In this document: positions 63,505 through 64,000 of the stretch, piece after piece
Layout: every line of letters begins with the position of its first letter
Position numbering within the stretch: position 1 is the stretch's first letter
DNA from: Congeria kusceri
Taxonomy: Eukaryota > Mollusca > Bivalvia > Myida > Dreissenidae
NCBI GenBank assembly: GCA_027627225.1
Contig: CM051030.1
Coordinates: 4,741,501 to 4,805,500 of the forward strand
Direction of reading: 5' to 3'
DNA: 64,000 bases
The notes under the pieces: model-generated
What the model saw: only the letters and a program-made list of their open reading frames with translations
Database searches by the model: none
Told to the model about the DNA's origin: nothing
Program-made: the position numbers and the translations under genes

Positions 63505-63571
63505 ATGCTTATTTTCTGTGCCGTGAGCGGGTGGTTGCTGTTCGGATATGCTTGTAAAATCGTTTCAACGG
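63505..63571 (+). CDS. Gene D exon 1: signal peptide of a third Ig-family gene (partial)
   Basis: ATG 63505-63507 opens 22 codons plus one base, followed by a strong GTAAGT donor at 63572. The peptide MLIFCAVSGWLLFGYAC is a typical signal. Length (67 nt), phase 1, strand and position in the row match exon 1 of gene C exactly, so a third member of the family is inferred. The rest lies beyond the window. Confidence 0.5.
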
Positions 63572-63922
63572 GTAAGTATTTATTTAATTATCTTTTCTAC
63601 AATATTGTGAGATAAACATGGATTCTAAATATAGATAGATGTAAGATAATGTAAACACCATGTTTATGAACTATGCAAAGATACGTCGCCGAACTCGTTT
63701 ATATTAGTCATTTAGTAATAATAAATAATAATAATAATAATAAAATAAACAAACAAACTGAAACCAATATAAATACTATATTGATTATTCTCATAGCAGA
63801 TCGGTGTATTATACGCGTTGTTGCTTAAACCTATGGAAGCACACTGTAGTCATGTTGGAAATTTAAATTTGTTTTATTACACGTAACATCGATCAAATAC
63901 TAGTAACTCGTAATTACAACTA

Positions 63923-64000
63923 AGGCGTAGAAAAAAATGTTTGTTTCAGGTTACCCGACCTACCCTGAAAAAATGCCCCGACCATAGAACATTTTATTGG
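63923..64000 (+). mobile_element. AGGCGTA-family MITE, cut by the window end
   Basis: AGGCGTAGAAAAAAATGTTT, then TTTCAGGTTACCCGACC, ATGCCCCGACC and AGAACATTTTATTGG match the left part of 53904-54247. Confidence 0.85.

Overview
Eukaryotic nuclear DNA, most likely from a bivalve mollusc. Genes are split by AT-rich introns, there are very many minisatellites and microsatellites, and several dispersed families look like those common in bivalve genomes (elements with a 'GTCCGTCGTCCGTC'-type start, tRNA-headed SINEs, palindromic MITEs with an ATTGAG...CTCAAT end). A dreissenid mussel is a reasonable guess but cannot be proven here. There is no operon or prokaryotic signal. Exons were assembled by hand from GT/AG borders and intron phases; both full Ig models and the ZU5-UPA model close exactly in frame.

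Two gene families interleave. (1) Immunoglobulin-superfamily type I membrane proteins on the + strand: gene A (2972-9325, 7 exons, 387 aa), gene C (50065-58522, 5 exons, 254 aa) and the signal-peptide exon of a third member, gene D (63505-63571), which continues past the window. Every intron is phase 1, so every internal exon is a symmetric cassette. (2) Two tandem paralogues on the - strand between A and C. B2 (33227-47479, 15 exons, about 715 aa) has an N-terminal helical part, a charged coiled coil, a ZU5-like region and a UPA-like region, which recalls PIDD/UNC5/ankyrin proteins but without visible leucine-rich repeats or a death domain. B1 (17962-27738) is a copy with matching exon order that has decayed: in-frame stops, a frameshift exon, a lost donor and missing exons.

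Layout: 1-2150 minisatellites; 2972-9325 gene A; 9411-13800 dispersed elements and a 142-bp minisatellite; 13800-17960 mostly featureless with a 523-bp tandem duplication; 17962-27738 pseudogene B1 with several internal satellites and a nested DNA transposon; 28100-32960 a (GATA)n array, a degenerate 150-bp repeat and a 78-bp minisatellite; 33227-47479 gene B2, whose first intron holds a roughly 5-kb array of a 163-bp satellite; 47480-50064 the gap between divergent B2 and C; 50065-58522 gene C with MITEs, SINEs and micro/minisatellites in its introns; 59126-62105 a 5'-truncated LINE with two nonsense codons; 62695-62960 a SINE; 63505 onward gene D.

Function is inferred from domains only. Clustered, quickly diverging Ig receptors beside a ZU5-UPA scaffold would fit innate recognition and death or inflammation signalling, but no direct link between the two families is visible in the sequence.
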